Positions 34,610-42,398 of a stretch of DNA of 64,000 bases are shown here, in pieces. The DNA is from Mesorhizobium muleiense (GTDB taxonomy: Bacteria; Pseudomonadota; Alphaproteobacteria; Rhizobiales; Rhizobiaceae): positions 62,001 through 126,000 of the forward strand of contig NZ_FNEE01000008.1 of assembly GCF_900099905.1 (NCBI RefSeq). The letters are read 5' to 3'. Made by a program: the position numbers and the translations under genes. A model generated the notes under the pieces. It saw only the letters and a list, made by a program, of their open reading frames with translations. It did no database searches and had not been told where the DNA came from. The stretch's first letter is position 1. Each line of letters begins with the position of its first letter.

Positions 34610-34626
34610 GGATACCCTTGGTATCC
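34610..34626. promoter_or_regulatory. 17-bp palindrome upstream of tetR
   Basis: GGATACC, three-base centre CTT, GGTATCC. Perfect arms, 28 bp upstream of the tetR start. Arms equal those of the GATAC sites, but the centre is one base shorter. Confidence 0.65.
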
Positions 34627-34640
34627 GAATCGGCCGAAAT

Positions 34641-34997
34641 TTAGAAGGCCGAAACGATACAGGCAAGCGCCCAAAAAATCGGGTATTCGGGACCCATCAA
34701 CTGCCAGCGCCAACGCGGGCCATTGATGCGCACCACGGCATAGGCTGCGCCCAGCAAGACGGCCACGCCGCACGCCGCAGCCCATCGCGGATAGATGCCG
34801 AACACCATTCCAACGGCGGCAACGAACTCCAGCGCAACCGTCAGCACGATGAAGGGCTTTCCTGGCTTCAGCCCGGCGGCCTCGAACGTCTTTGTCGCCT
34901 TTTCGAAGTTCCTGAGCTTTCCGATGAAATGCGGAATGAACCAGATCCCGCACAGAATGCGCAGGAGATCGATTGGCGTTAGCATGAACTCCGGCAC
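34641..34997 (-). CDS. Small DoxX-like membrane protein
   Basis: A 118-residue protein with four hydrophobic segments: LLRILCGIWFIPHFIGKL, VLTVALEFVAAVGMVFGI, AAACGVAVLLGAAYAVV and IFWALACIVSAF. The Arg-x-x-x-G-x-x-F-x-x-H-x-x-x-K pattern in helix 1 is DoxX-like. GTG at 34997 is chosen because GGAGGA lies just before it; an in-frame ATG at 35009 has none. It lies upstream of tetR in the same direction and may be co-transcribed. Function in the pathway is unknown. Confidence 0.7.
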   Translation of the reverse strand: MPEFMLTPIDLLRILCGIWFIPHFIGKLRNFEKATKTFEAAGLKPGKPFIVLTVALEFVAAVGMVFGIYPRWAAACGVAVLLGAAYAVVRINGPRWRWQLMGPEYPIFWALACIVSAF

Positions 34998-35188
34998 TGA
35001 TTCCTCCATGCAGAACGTCGATCGGACCGCCCGGCCCGTCCTCCCGTTCCTGATTGTCGTTTGCGGCGACGTTCTCCCAGCCAGCGGAGCGAAAGTGTTC
35101 GTCGCCAACCCAACCGGCGCGGCGTTCGCCGGACATTTTCCCCAAATGCTGTCGCCCTTGGAAAATGGCTCTTGCGTCACCCAATCCA

Positions 35189-35227
35189 GATACTATACGG
35201 TATCCACAGTCTAGGAGGAATGTCAAC
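35189..35227 (-). promoter_or_regulatory. Palindromic operator with minus-strand promoter (GATAC motif, site 3)
   Basis: GATACTATACGGTATC (35189-35204) and TGTCAAC (35221-35227), again 32 bases apart. On the minus strand this reads TTGACA, 18 bases, TACCGT, pointing to the doxX-like gene and tetR. The palindrome also gives TACTAT as a possible plus-strand -10 for the dehydrogenase gene at 35268, so both directions may be controlled. Confidence 0.7.
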
Positions 35228-35267
35228 GCGGCATCTCCGCGATCCGGTCAATTGGGAGGAACAGACG

Positions 35268-36377
35268 ATGACGATCATGATGCGGGCGGCACGGCTTCAC
35301 GCCGTGAACGAGCCGATGCGTGTTGAGGACGTGGCGAAGCCGGTGGCGTCCGGCACGGATGTGGTCGTCGAGGTCAAGGCCTGCGGGATGGTGCCCAATC
35401 TCGCCAACGTGCTGAACAACTGGGAAACCTGGTATCCGCATCAGCCGTTGCCGATGAAGCCGGCGATCTTCGGCCTCGACCCCGCGGGCATCGTGCATCA
35501 GGTCGGTGAGCAGGTCGTGGCGATCAAGCCCGGCGACCGCGTGTATGTGAATCCGTTGCGCTCCTGCGGCGCGTGTCATGCCTGTGTCAGCGGCCATCAG
35601 GCGAAGTGCGAATACTTTACCTTCAACGGCTATTTCGGCTTCAACAGGAACAGCCTGGAAATCTACAAGCGTTATCCGGAAGGCGGCTTCGCCCAGTTCA
35701 TGCGCGCGCCGCAGAATGCGATCGTCAAGATCCCCGACAACATGACCTATCCGCAGGCGGCCCGCATGGGCTACCTCGGCACGGCCTATTCCGCGCTCAA
35801 GAAGTTCGGCGTACCGGCCGGCAGATCGCTGATCATCAATGGTGCGACCGGCACGCTGGGCGTCGGCGCGACACTCTTCGCGCTCGCCATGGGCGTCTCG
35901 ACGATCTATGCGGTGGCACGTGGCAAGCCCCTGCTCGAGCGGCTGAAGCAGCTTGCCCCGAACCGAATCCAGACTTTCTCCAACCAGGATGGCAAGGTCG
36001 CCGACTGGGTCCGCTCGCAGACCGGCGGTCTCGGCGCCGACTTCATGCTCGATTGCCTCGGTGCGGTGGCCGACGTCAACGCCATGAAGGACGCGATGAT
36101 GGGCGTCAAGCGCGGCGGCCGCATCGTCAACATCGGCGGCACCGGCAGCGACATGCTGTTCAACACCAAATGGTGGATGGACAATTCGATGGAGCTTCTC
36201 GGCTCAGCCTGGCTGACCACGGCCGAGGGCATGGAGATCGCCGATATGGTCCGCTCCGGCGCGATCGATCTTTCGGGGCTGGAGGCGCGGACGTATCCGC
36301 TCGAGCAGATCAACGAGGCCATCAATGGCGTCGCCTCCGGTGACGGCGGCTTCACCAACTACGTGCTCGAACCGTAG
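35268..36377 (+). CDS. MDR-superfamily dehydrogenase/reductase (paralogue 2)
   Basis: A 369-residue paralogue of the gene at 26973-28094. It keeps the four-Cys structural-zinc lobe (CGACHACVSGHQAKC) and a nucleotide-binding fold (LIINGATGTLGVGATLFALA), but has GLDPAG where classical zinc alcohol dehydrogenases have the GHE catalytic-zinc motif. Start ATG 35268 has a GGGAGGA motif eight bases upstream. First of three plus-strand genes with the ligJ- and ligK-like genes. Confidence 0.86.
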   Translation: MTIMMRAARLHAVNEPMRVEDVAKPVASGTDVVVEVKACGMVPNLANVLNNWETWYPHQPLPMKPAIFGLDPAGIVHQVGEQVVAIKPGDRVYVNPLRSCGACHACVSGHQAKCEYFTFNGYFGFNRNSLEIYKRYPEGGFAQFMRAPQNAIVKIPDNMTYPQAARMGYLGTAYSALKKFGVPAGRSLIINGATGTLGVGATLFALAMGVSTIYAVARGKPLLERLKQLAPNRIQTFSNQDGKVADWVRSQTGGLGADFMLDCLGAVADVNAMKDAMMGVKRGGRIVNIGGTGSDMLFNTKWWMDNSMELLGSAWLTTAEGMEIADMVRSGAIDLSGLEARTYPLEQINEAINGVASGDGGFTNYVLEP

Positions 36378-36476
36378 AAGGGACATAAGGCGGACCTCAC
36401 CGTCCGCCGCTTGCCGGAAACCGCGGAACGGCGCAGCGGATCGACGACGCGTCACCTTGTGTGTGAAGAGAACGAA

Positions 36477-37499
36477 ATGATCATCGACTGCCACGGCCAC
36501 TACACGAGCGAACCGCCTGGGCATCACGCCTTTCGCAAGACGCAGGTCGAGTTCGTCGAAGGCAGGCGCGACGCCATGCCCGCCTATCCCGGCATCGCCG
36601 ACGAAATGCTCATGGCGACGATCGAGCAGAACCAATTGCGCCTGCAGCGCGAGCGAGGCACGGACCTGACCATCCTGTCACCGCGTGCTTCGGGCATGGG
36701 CCACCATATCGGCAGCGCAGAGAACAATGCCGAATGGTCGCGCATCTCCAACGAGCTGATCGCCCGCATCGTCGACATGTTCCCGGCCAACTTCGCCGGC
36801 GTATGCCAGCTACCGCAATCGATGAGCGGTGACCTGAAGCCGGTCCTTGAAGAGCTCGAGCGCTGCGTCGTCGAACTCGGCTTCGTCGGCTGCAACCTCA
36901 ACCCCGATCCGTCCGGCGGCTTCTGGTCGGCGCCGCCGATCCACGACCGCTACTGGTATCCGCTCTTCGAAAAGATGATCGAGCTGCAGGTGCCGGCCAT
37001 GATCCACGTCTCCGGCTCGTGCAGCGCCTGCCTGCATACGACCGGCGCGCACTACATCAATGCGGACACCGCCGTGTTCATGCAACTGATCCAGGGCGAC
37101 CTGTTCAGCGCGTTTCCGGATCTCAAACTGATCATTCCGCATGGCGGTGGTGCGGCGCCCTATCATTGGGGACGTTATCGCGGCCTGGCGATGATGTTGG
37201 ACAGACCCGGACTGACCGAGCACCTGATGCGCAACGTCTTCTTCGACAGCTGCGTCTATCATCAGGCCGGCATCGACACGCTGTTCCGCGTCGTTGGTCC
37301 GGCCAACATCCTGTTTGGGTCCGAATTGCTCGGAGCGGTCAAGGCCATCGATCCAGAAACCGGCTTCGCCTTCGACGATACGCGGCGCTACATCGACGCA
37401 CTTTCGCTCGGTGAGGTCGAACGCCACGCCGTGTTCGAAGGCAATGTCCGAAAGGTCTATCCGAGGCTAGATGCGCGGCTGAAGGCACAAGGGCGCTAG
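36477..37499 (+). CDS. ligJ: Amidohydrolase-family 4-oxalomesaconate hydratase-like protein
   Basis: A 340-residue COG2159 amidohydrolase. Metal ligands are in MIIDCHGHY (His-x-His), MIHVSGS (His) and [16 protein letters not shown] (His), with the acidic residue near the C-terminal third. The N-terminus and length match LigJ, which hydrates 4-oxalomesaconate to 4-carboxy-4-hydroxy-2-oxoadipate in protocatechuate 4,5-cleavage. The identity is supported by the adjacent LigK-like aldolase gene that would use this product. LigAB, LigC and LigI are not in the window. Confidence 0.8.
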   Translation: MIIDCHGHYTSEPPGHHAFRKTQVEFVEGRRDAMPAYPGIADEMLMATIEQNQLRLQRERGTDLTILSPRASGMGHHIGSAENNAEWSRISNELIARIVDMFPANFAGVCQLPQSMSGDLKPVLEELERCVVELGFVGCNLNPDPSGGFWSAPPIHDRYWYPLFEKMIELQVPAMIHVSGSCSACLHTTGAHYINADTAVFMQLIQGDLFSAFPDLKLIIPHGGGAAPYHWGRYRGLAMMLDRPGLTEHLMRNVFFDSCVYHQAGIDTLFRVVGPANILFGSELLGAVKAIDPETGFAFDDTRRYIDALSLGEVERHAVFEGNVRKVYPRLDARLKAQGR

Positions 37500-37566
37500 A
37501 CCAGCCGATGAGCACTGTTCGGGTGCGGCGCCTGATGCCGCACCTCATCATTCCGGGAGAACACTT

Positions 37567-38238
37567 ATGGGCAAAGTCGTAACCAAGACCGAGCGCACGC
37601 AGATCGAAACCTGTGATGCTCTTGGCCAACTTGGCGTGGCCACGGTTCACGAGGCACAGGGGCGGACGGGCCTGCTCGCCGCGCGCCTGCGGCCCATCTA
37701 TGATGGCGCCAGGATTGGCGGCAACGCGCTGACCTGTGAAGTCGCACCAGGCGACAACTGGATGATCCACGTCGCGCTGGAACAGGCGCGGCCAGGCGAC
37801 ATCCTGGTCGTCACCCCGACCTCGCCTTGCGAGGACGGCTATTTCGGCGACCTGCTGGCCGAATCGGCCAAGGCGCAAGGCATCAGGGGCCTCATCATCG
37901 ATGCTGGCGTGCGCGATATCTCGACCCTGCGCTCCATGGCCTTCCCGGTCTGGTCGAAGGCGATCAGCGCACAAGGGACGGTCAAGGAGACGCTCGGCAA
38001 CGTCCAGGTGCCGATCGTCTGCGCCGGCGCCCACATCCGGCCGGGCGACGTCATCGTGGCCGATGATGACGGCGTGTGCGTGGTGCCGCGCGAAGCCGCG
38101 GGAAGGGTTCTCGAAACCGCCCGCAGGCGCGAGGCGATGGAAGAAGAAAAGCGCAGTCTCTATGCCGCCGGCAAGCTCAGTCTCGATGTCAACGAAATGC
38201 GCGAACGCCTACGGCGCAAAGGCCTCGTCTACGAATAG
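37567..38238 (+). CDS. ligK: 4-carboxy-4-hydroxy-2-oxoadipate aldolase-like protein (RraA fold)
   Basis: A 223-residue RraA/HMG-CHA aldolase family protein. Key segments are [40 protein letters not shown], and [15 protein letters not shown] (the Asp/Arg pair for metal and substrate binding), with a C-terminal charged helix typical of the aldolases rather than RraA. It would cleave the LigJ product to pyruvate and oxaloacetate. It is 67 bases downstream of the LigJ-like gene. Confidence 0.85.
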   Translation: MGKVVTKTERTQIETCDALGQLGVATVHEAQGRTGLLAARLRPIYDGARIGGNALTCEVAPGDNWMIHVALEQARPGDILVVTPTSPCEDGYFGDLLAESAKAQGIRGLIIDAGVRDISTLRSMAFPVWSKAISAQGTVKETLGNVQVPIVCAGAHIRPGDVIVADDDGVCVVPREAAGRVLETARRREAMEEEKRSLYAAGKLSLDVNEMRERLRRKGLVYE

Positions 38239-38327
38239 GCAACCGCATAGCAGGTTCGGCGCCCGCAAGGAAAATCTTGACCCCGCGGGCACGCTCGATC
38301 ACGCGTGCGCCAAGTCCATTTCAGGAC

Positions 38328-38365
38328 GCCGTCGGCCTCGCGCATTGCAGCGCAAGGCCAACGGC
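38328..38365. repeat. 16-bp imperfect hairpin
   Basis: Arms GCCGTCGGCCTCGCGC and GCGCAAGGCCAACGGC around an ATTGCA loop. The two C/A mismatches become G-U pairs if the minus strand is transcribed, which would give an uninterrupted 16-pair stem. Confidence 0.65.
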
Positions 38366-38440
38366 TGCCTTCGAGTGAACGGCGCAAATCGCTCAGCCAG
38401 TGCAGCGAAGCCTGAACTGGCCGTTCTCTGAATGTGGGGA

Positions 38441-38470
38441 AAGGCGGTAGCGCTCTCCCGCTACCACCTT
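38441..38470. repeat. 12-bp hairpin containing a 14-bp tRNA-Met 3'-end copy
   Basis: Arms AAGGCGGTAGCG (38441-38452) and CGCTACCACCTT (38459-38470) with loop CTCTCC and a single mismatch that is G-U on the minus strand. CTCTCCCGCTACCA (38453-38466) equals the last 14 bases of the tRNA-Met at 12652-12665 in direct orientation. Confidence 0.7.
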
Positions 38471-38778
38471 CAAAATTGCCCAACAATTCTCCGGCCCCTT
38501 CATGGCTCCCGGAAGCCCAGCGTTTGCGGGATGTGCGGCCGAAAGCTGGGGAGAGCGGAAACAACCTTCCCATTCAATCTGCTCTCCGAATGTCCATCAT
38601 TCTCCGAAGCTGGGGAGCGTTTTGGATCTTCGGTCCGGCCCATCCGCGGGCACAATCTGTGCGTTTCCGCCAACGGTTCGGCCAATGGCGTCTCTATGAC
38701 TTGCCCGCAAGCACCACCGCAACCTATAGGTTTGCAACTAGCCTTATGGTTTGCTAGCTTCACCGTAGGGATGAGGAG

Positions 38779-40572
38779 ATGCGGATCTTGTACCGCCTTT
38801 GGAAGTGGCTCTTACGTCCGAAAGCACTGGGTGCCGGAGCGAACAGGGAGGAGCTTTCACCGAGTCATCCGTCCTCCATCAGCGAAGCACGTCTCCTGGA
38901 CTTTTTGGCGAACACGACTGATGGTGTGTCGTTCTATGATCAGGACTTCCGCCTGACGCACTACGCAACCAACCTCAAAAGCATCCACAACCCCCCGCTA
39001 GTTGCGGGCGTCGCTCTGAGGGAGATTTATCCGAACGTCGACACTGAGCTCATCGAGAAATTTGTTCGCGTGCTGCGCGGCGGCACTCCAATAAATGTCA
39101 ATCTCCAGCGATCGCTGGGGGACGCGCCGCGTTCCGCTGTCGTTTTCGGCGCTGCGAATGGAATTGGAATCATTGAATCCAGAGAAAGGGAGCGGGGCGG
39201 GCGGGGCTCACCGGAAGAGCAAGAGCGTATGATGCTCCTTCATCAGGCGACGCACGACGCATTAACCGGATTGCAGAACCGGCGGGGGTTCAGCGAAAAC
39301 CTGCAACAAGCTCTGTCGGTGGTCGATGAGCCAAATGCCACTGCCCTGCTGCAAATCGACCTTGACGGTTTCAAAGCGGTCAATGACACACTCGGCCATG
39401 GCACGGGCGATACCTTGCTTCAACTGGCAGCAGGCCGGATCCGGGACACGCTGCAGGACGGCGAACGCGCATACCGGTTAGCTGGAGACGAGTTCGCCGT
39501 CATTCAATCGCGTACGGAACAGCCCGCCGAAGCGGAACGCCTCGCGGGGGCGTTAATTGAAGCATTCAAGGCGCCGTTTATGATCAACGACATCCCCGTC
39601 TTCGTCGGCGCGAGCATCGGAATTGCATTCGGACCGGGACACGCGACCGAGGGCGAGCAGTTGATGAAGGCCGCGGATATCGCCCTTTATGCAGCCAAAA
39701 GAGACGGACGCGGCTGTGCGCGAATTTTCAATCGCTCGATGCAGCTCCTGCTCGAACAGCGTGAAAACCTGAGGCGCAGTCTTCGAATGGCGCTGGACCG
39801 GAACGAGCTTTATCTTGAATATCAACCGCTCATTCGGGCTCCCGCGTCGGTCGTGGGCTTCGAAGCGCTGCTGCGATGGCGGCATCCCGAAGTCGGGACC
39901 ATTCCTCCGAGCGTGTTCATACCCATCGCCGAAGCCGACGGCCTCATGGATGAGATTGGACGATGGGTGATCGAAGAAGCCTGCCGCCAAGCAACGAGAT
40001 GGCCGTCTTCACTGACGGTCGCCGTGAACCTGTCGCCGGCGCAGTTCCTGAGCGGTTCGCTCACTGACACGGTTGCCCAGATCGTCGACGCAGTCGGAAT
40101 CCGCGCCGACCGGCTTGAGCTCGAGATTACCGAAACCGTTCTTCTCGAGCAAACCGTCGACAACATTGACACACTGAATACCCTGAATGTCCTCGGGATA
40201 AGGATCGCGCTAGACGATTTCGGCACCTACTACTCCTCGTTGAGTTACCTTAAGAACTTCCCGTTCGACACTTTGAAGATAGACCGATACTTCATAAAAG
40301 ACTTAGAAACCGATCGAAAAAGTCAGACGATCGTGCGATCGATCATAGGCATGGCGCACGGCTTGGGGATAAGCGTCACCGCGGAGGGAGTTGAAACGCC
40401 GGGACAGGCACAGTGGCTGATCAGGGAAAACTGTGATTACCTCCAGGGCGATTTCCTGGGACGGCCACTCGGAGCCGAGGCGACGCGCGATTTCATCAGG
40501 CGATCTTCCAAGGAACTAATACGCGAAAGTGGGGACGAAATCTGGCGATCCAGCGTCCGGCCCCATGCATAG
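38779..40572 (+). CDS. PAS-like-GGDEF-EAL c-di-GMP signalling protein
   Basis: A 597-residue protein. A PAS-like sensor (about residues 35-130, LLDFLANTTDGVSFYDQDFR) is followed by a GGDEF domain (LTGLQNRRGF; signature AGDEF at ~235, no RxxD inhibitory site seen) and an EAL domain (FEALLRWRHP at ~360; ITETV, LDDFGT, LKIDRYF and AEGVET present; loop 6 reads DFGTYYSS instead of DFGTGYSS). Both cyclase and phosphodiesterase activity are possible. It is 130 bp ahead of five partner-switching genes, in the same direction, as SiaD is next to SiaABC. Confidence 0.9.
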   Translation: MRILYRLWKWLLRPKALGAGANREELSPSHPSSISEARLLDFLANTTDGVSFYDQDFRLTHYATNLKSIHNPPLVAGVALREIYPNVDTELIEKFVRVLRGGTPINVNLQRSLGDAPRSAVVFGAANGIGIIESRERERGGRGSPEEQERMMLLHQATHDALTGLQNRRGFSENLQQALSVVDEPNATALLQIDLDGFKAVNDTLGHGTGDTLLQLAAGRIRDTLQDGERAYRLAGDEFAVIQSRTEQPAEAERLAGALIEAFKAPFMINDIPVFVGASIGIAFGPGHATEGEQLMKAADIALYAAKRDGRGCARIFNRSMQLLLEQRENLRRSLRMALDRNELYLEYQPLIRAPASVVGFEALLRWRHPEVGTIPPSVFIPIAEADGLMDEIGRWVIEEACRQATRWPSSLTVAVNLSPAQFLSGSLTDTVAQIVDAVGIRADRLELEITETVLLEQTVDNIDTLNTLNVLGIRIALDDFGTYYSSLSYLKNFPFDTLKIDRYFIKDLETDRKSQTIVRSIIGMAHGLGISVTAEGVETPGQAQWLIRENCDYLQGDFLGRPLGAEATRDFIRRSSKELIRESGDEIWRSSVRPHA

Positions 40573-40701
40573 CGGCGTGGACGAACCTGAGGGAAGCGAG
40601 GCAGAGCGATATGGATTTCCAGAGACAGGTCAACTGCCGTCCGGGAAGGGTTCGTCGCACCGCTCGACTAAAATGCAGCCAGAAACGAGTGAGGAACGCC
40701 G

Positions 40702-41223
40702 ATGAACATTGCTTCTCATGACGAAGATGGCGAAGCAGTCTTTGAGACAATGATCCAGATCGATTTGGACGTCAAAACTTTTATGTCTGATTGGATACTC
40801 TGCGATCAACTCTCGACTTACTCGGCGCGAATGATCAGCCATAACAGACCTGACTCCGTACGGCATTCAAACCTCTTTTCCTCCGCGTTGAACGAATTAT
40901 TGGAGGTCGCCTTTCGTACGCGGCATTACGGCGGTGAAATAGCCTGTAGGGTGTCACGCCGGGGTGAGACGGACAGGATCGAACTGACATTCCCTTGCAT
41001 TCCCGAAGAACGACAATTCTTTGAAGAAGCGGTGTTTCAAATTACGGGATCCGAGGCAATGGAGCGCTATCTCAACTCAGTGTCCGGAGACCTCGCGCCC
41101 AGTCGTGAAGTCGTTCTCTTGGAACTCGTCATCGACTACAACGCGACCCTTCGAGTCGAGCAAGTCGGCGCTGATATCATCACCCTTGTCGTCGATCTTC
41201 CGCTTGAGGGCATGCCAAGTTGA
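40702..41223 (+). CDS. Degenerate HATPase-like partner-switch protein (SiaB/slr1658-like, DUF6272-type)
   Basis: A 173-residue protein. The segment SSALNELLEVAFRTRHYGGEI aligns with [19 protein letters not shown] of the intact homologue at 44785, and the sequence around it also aligns. Here the N-box Asn is Val (NELLEVA), and the glycine-rich ATP lid (NSGLGLL in the homologue) is APSREVVLL. It is therefore probably unable to bind ATP and phosphorylate, and may act as a decoy or scaffold for a STAS partner. Stop overlaps the TTG start of the next gene. Confidence 0.65.
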   Translation: MNIASHDEDGEAVFETMIQIDLDVKTFMSDWILCDQLSTYSARMISHNRPDSVRHSNLFSSALNELLEVAFRTRHYGGEIACRVSRRGETDRIELTFPCIPEERQFFEEAVFQITGSEAMERYLNSVSGDLAPSREVVLLELVIDYNATLRVEQVGADIITLVVDLPLEGMPS

Positions 41224-42398
41224 GCGCGTACAACCTTTTCCCGCGTTTCAGAGCGCAATACGATGTAAACGATCAGGAGTTCTCGATATCGGGAATACTG
41301 CGGCCCCAGTCGATCGATGAGCTTGCGCCCAGCATTGCCCTGTTGAAGGAATCAATCGCTCGTGTACGCGGTACCCTGTACGTAAACGTCAAACGATTGA
41401 CGCAAATGAACAACACCGCATTTCATGCTTTCTCGCGGGTCATTATTGACGCCTGTCGCGCTCGACCAGATCTCAGGTTCGTACTCGTAACGTCAAGCGT
41501 TGTCGGGTGGACGACCAGAAAATTCGGGCGCCTGAACGGAATCGAAGCGAACATCACGGTTCAAGAGTATGACAGTGATTTCTATCCGGGGCAGAGCTTC
41601 CTCGAAGAAGGCGGGTTCATTCCGATCCTCCGCACACAGACGAAGATGACTTGGCGCCACGAGCGCACAATCTTGCCGCGACACGGCATGCAACCCGGTA
41701 TCATCATGGCCGACATCTGTTGCGGAATTGGTGATTTCGCCGTACTCGTGCAGAAAGAATTTCAGCCGTCACGGATTGTCGCTCTCGACCATTCCAGATC
41801 AAGCCTTGCTTATGCGCGAAGCGTGGCTGCGGCGTTCGATATCGGAGGAATTGAATACACCTATGGCGACGCATCAGAAATGCTGCTCGACCAAGATCAG
41901 TTTGACTTGGTCACATGCCGACACTCCCTGCAGGTGTTCAACAAGCCCGAACTGATTCTCAAGGAACTCTTTCGCATCTGCAAGCCGGGCGGACGCGTCT
42001 ACATCACGAATGAAAAGAACTCGCACTGTCTGGGCGAACCGCGCGCCGATAGCATCCAGTGGACCTATAATGAAGTCGCCAAGCTTTGGGCGCACTTCCA
42101 GATGGATATCGAGCTTGGCCCCAAAAGCCGTCGATACCTGGTCGAGGCGGGGTTCGAAGACATTCGAGTCGAGTCTTTCGTGGTCACCAACCACGACGGC
42201 GATCCGCAGGACTTCGCAGATGTCGTCGCGGCATGGGAGAACGTCTATGCAGGCGAGATGGCGACAAAGCGAGGTGACCCGCCGGCGTTCATCAGACGGT
42301 TCCGACAGGGTTTCCAGGATCACATTTTCGCTGCGCTCCACCCCAAGGGATACGCCGGCTGGCCAATCTGGGTTGCATCGGGACGTAAGCCACTGTGA
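41220..42398 (+). CDS. STAS-like domain fused to a SAM-dependent methyltransferase
   Basis: A 392-residue fusion. Residues ~1-125 resemble the stand-alone STAS/slr1659-type protein at 45369: LYVNVKRLTQMNNTAFHAFS aligns with [20 protein letters not shown], placing Thr at the phospho-Ser position. Residues ~150-390 are a class I methyltransferase: ADICCGIGDFAVLVQKEF (motif I), IVALDHSRSSLAYAR (motif II), YGDASEML, DLVTCRHSLQVFNKP and LFRICKPGGRVYITNE. TTG start overlaps the preceding stop. Its methylation substrate is unknown. Confidence 0.8.
   Translation: MSAYNLFPRFRAQYDVNDQEFSISGILRPQSIDELAPSIALLKESIARVRGTLYVNVKRLTQMNNTAFHAFSRVIIDACRARPDLRFVLVTSSVVGWTTRKFGRLNGIEANITVQEYDSDFYPGQSFLEEGGFIPILRTQTKMTWRHERTILPRHGMQPGIIMADICCGIGDFAVLVQKEFQPSRIVALDHSRSSLAYARSVAAAFDIGGIEYTYGDASEMLLDQDQFDLVTCRHSLQVFNKPELILKELFRICKPGGRVYITNEKNSHCLGEPRADSIQWTYNEVAKLWAHFQMDIELGPKSRRYLVEAGFEDIRVESFVVTNHDGDPQDFADVVAAWENVYAGEMATKRGDPPAFIRRFRQGFQDHIFAALHPKGYAGWPIWVASGRKPL

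Larger units (their letters stand above)
38239..38778. other. 540-bp gap with two long hairpins
   Basis: No gene is supported; the open frames here overlap each other and lack ribosome-binding sites. Two long inverted repeats are present (38328-38365 and 38441-38470). The second overlaps a 14-bp copy of the tRNA-Met 3' end. The right end is more AT-rich and carries GAGGAG directly before the GGDEF-EAL gene. It separates the catabolic region from the signalling cluster. Confidence 0.6.

Noticed and set aside
12666..38452. Calling the catabolic region a proven integrative element
   Set aside because: Only a 14-bp direct repeat supports it; no integrase, excision or transfer gene is present, and one repeat copy sits in a hairpin.
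38432..38956. 174-codon plus-strand frame overlapping the start of the GGDEF-EAL gene
   Set aside because: It overlaps the real gene by ~180 bases in another frame, has no ribosome-binding site and no family features.
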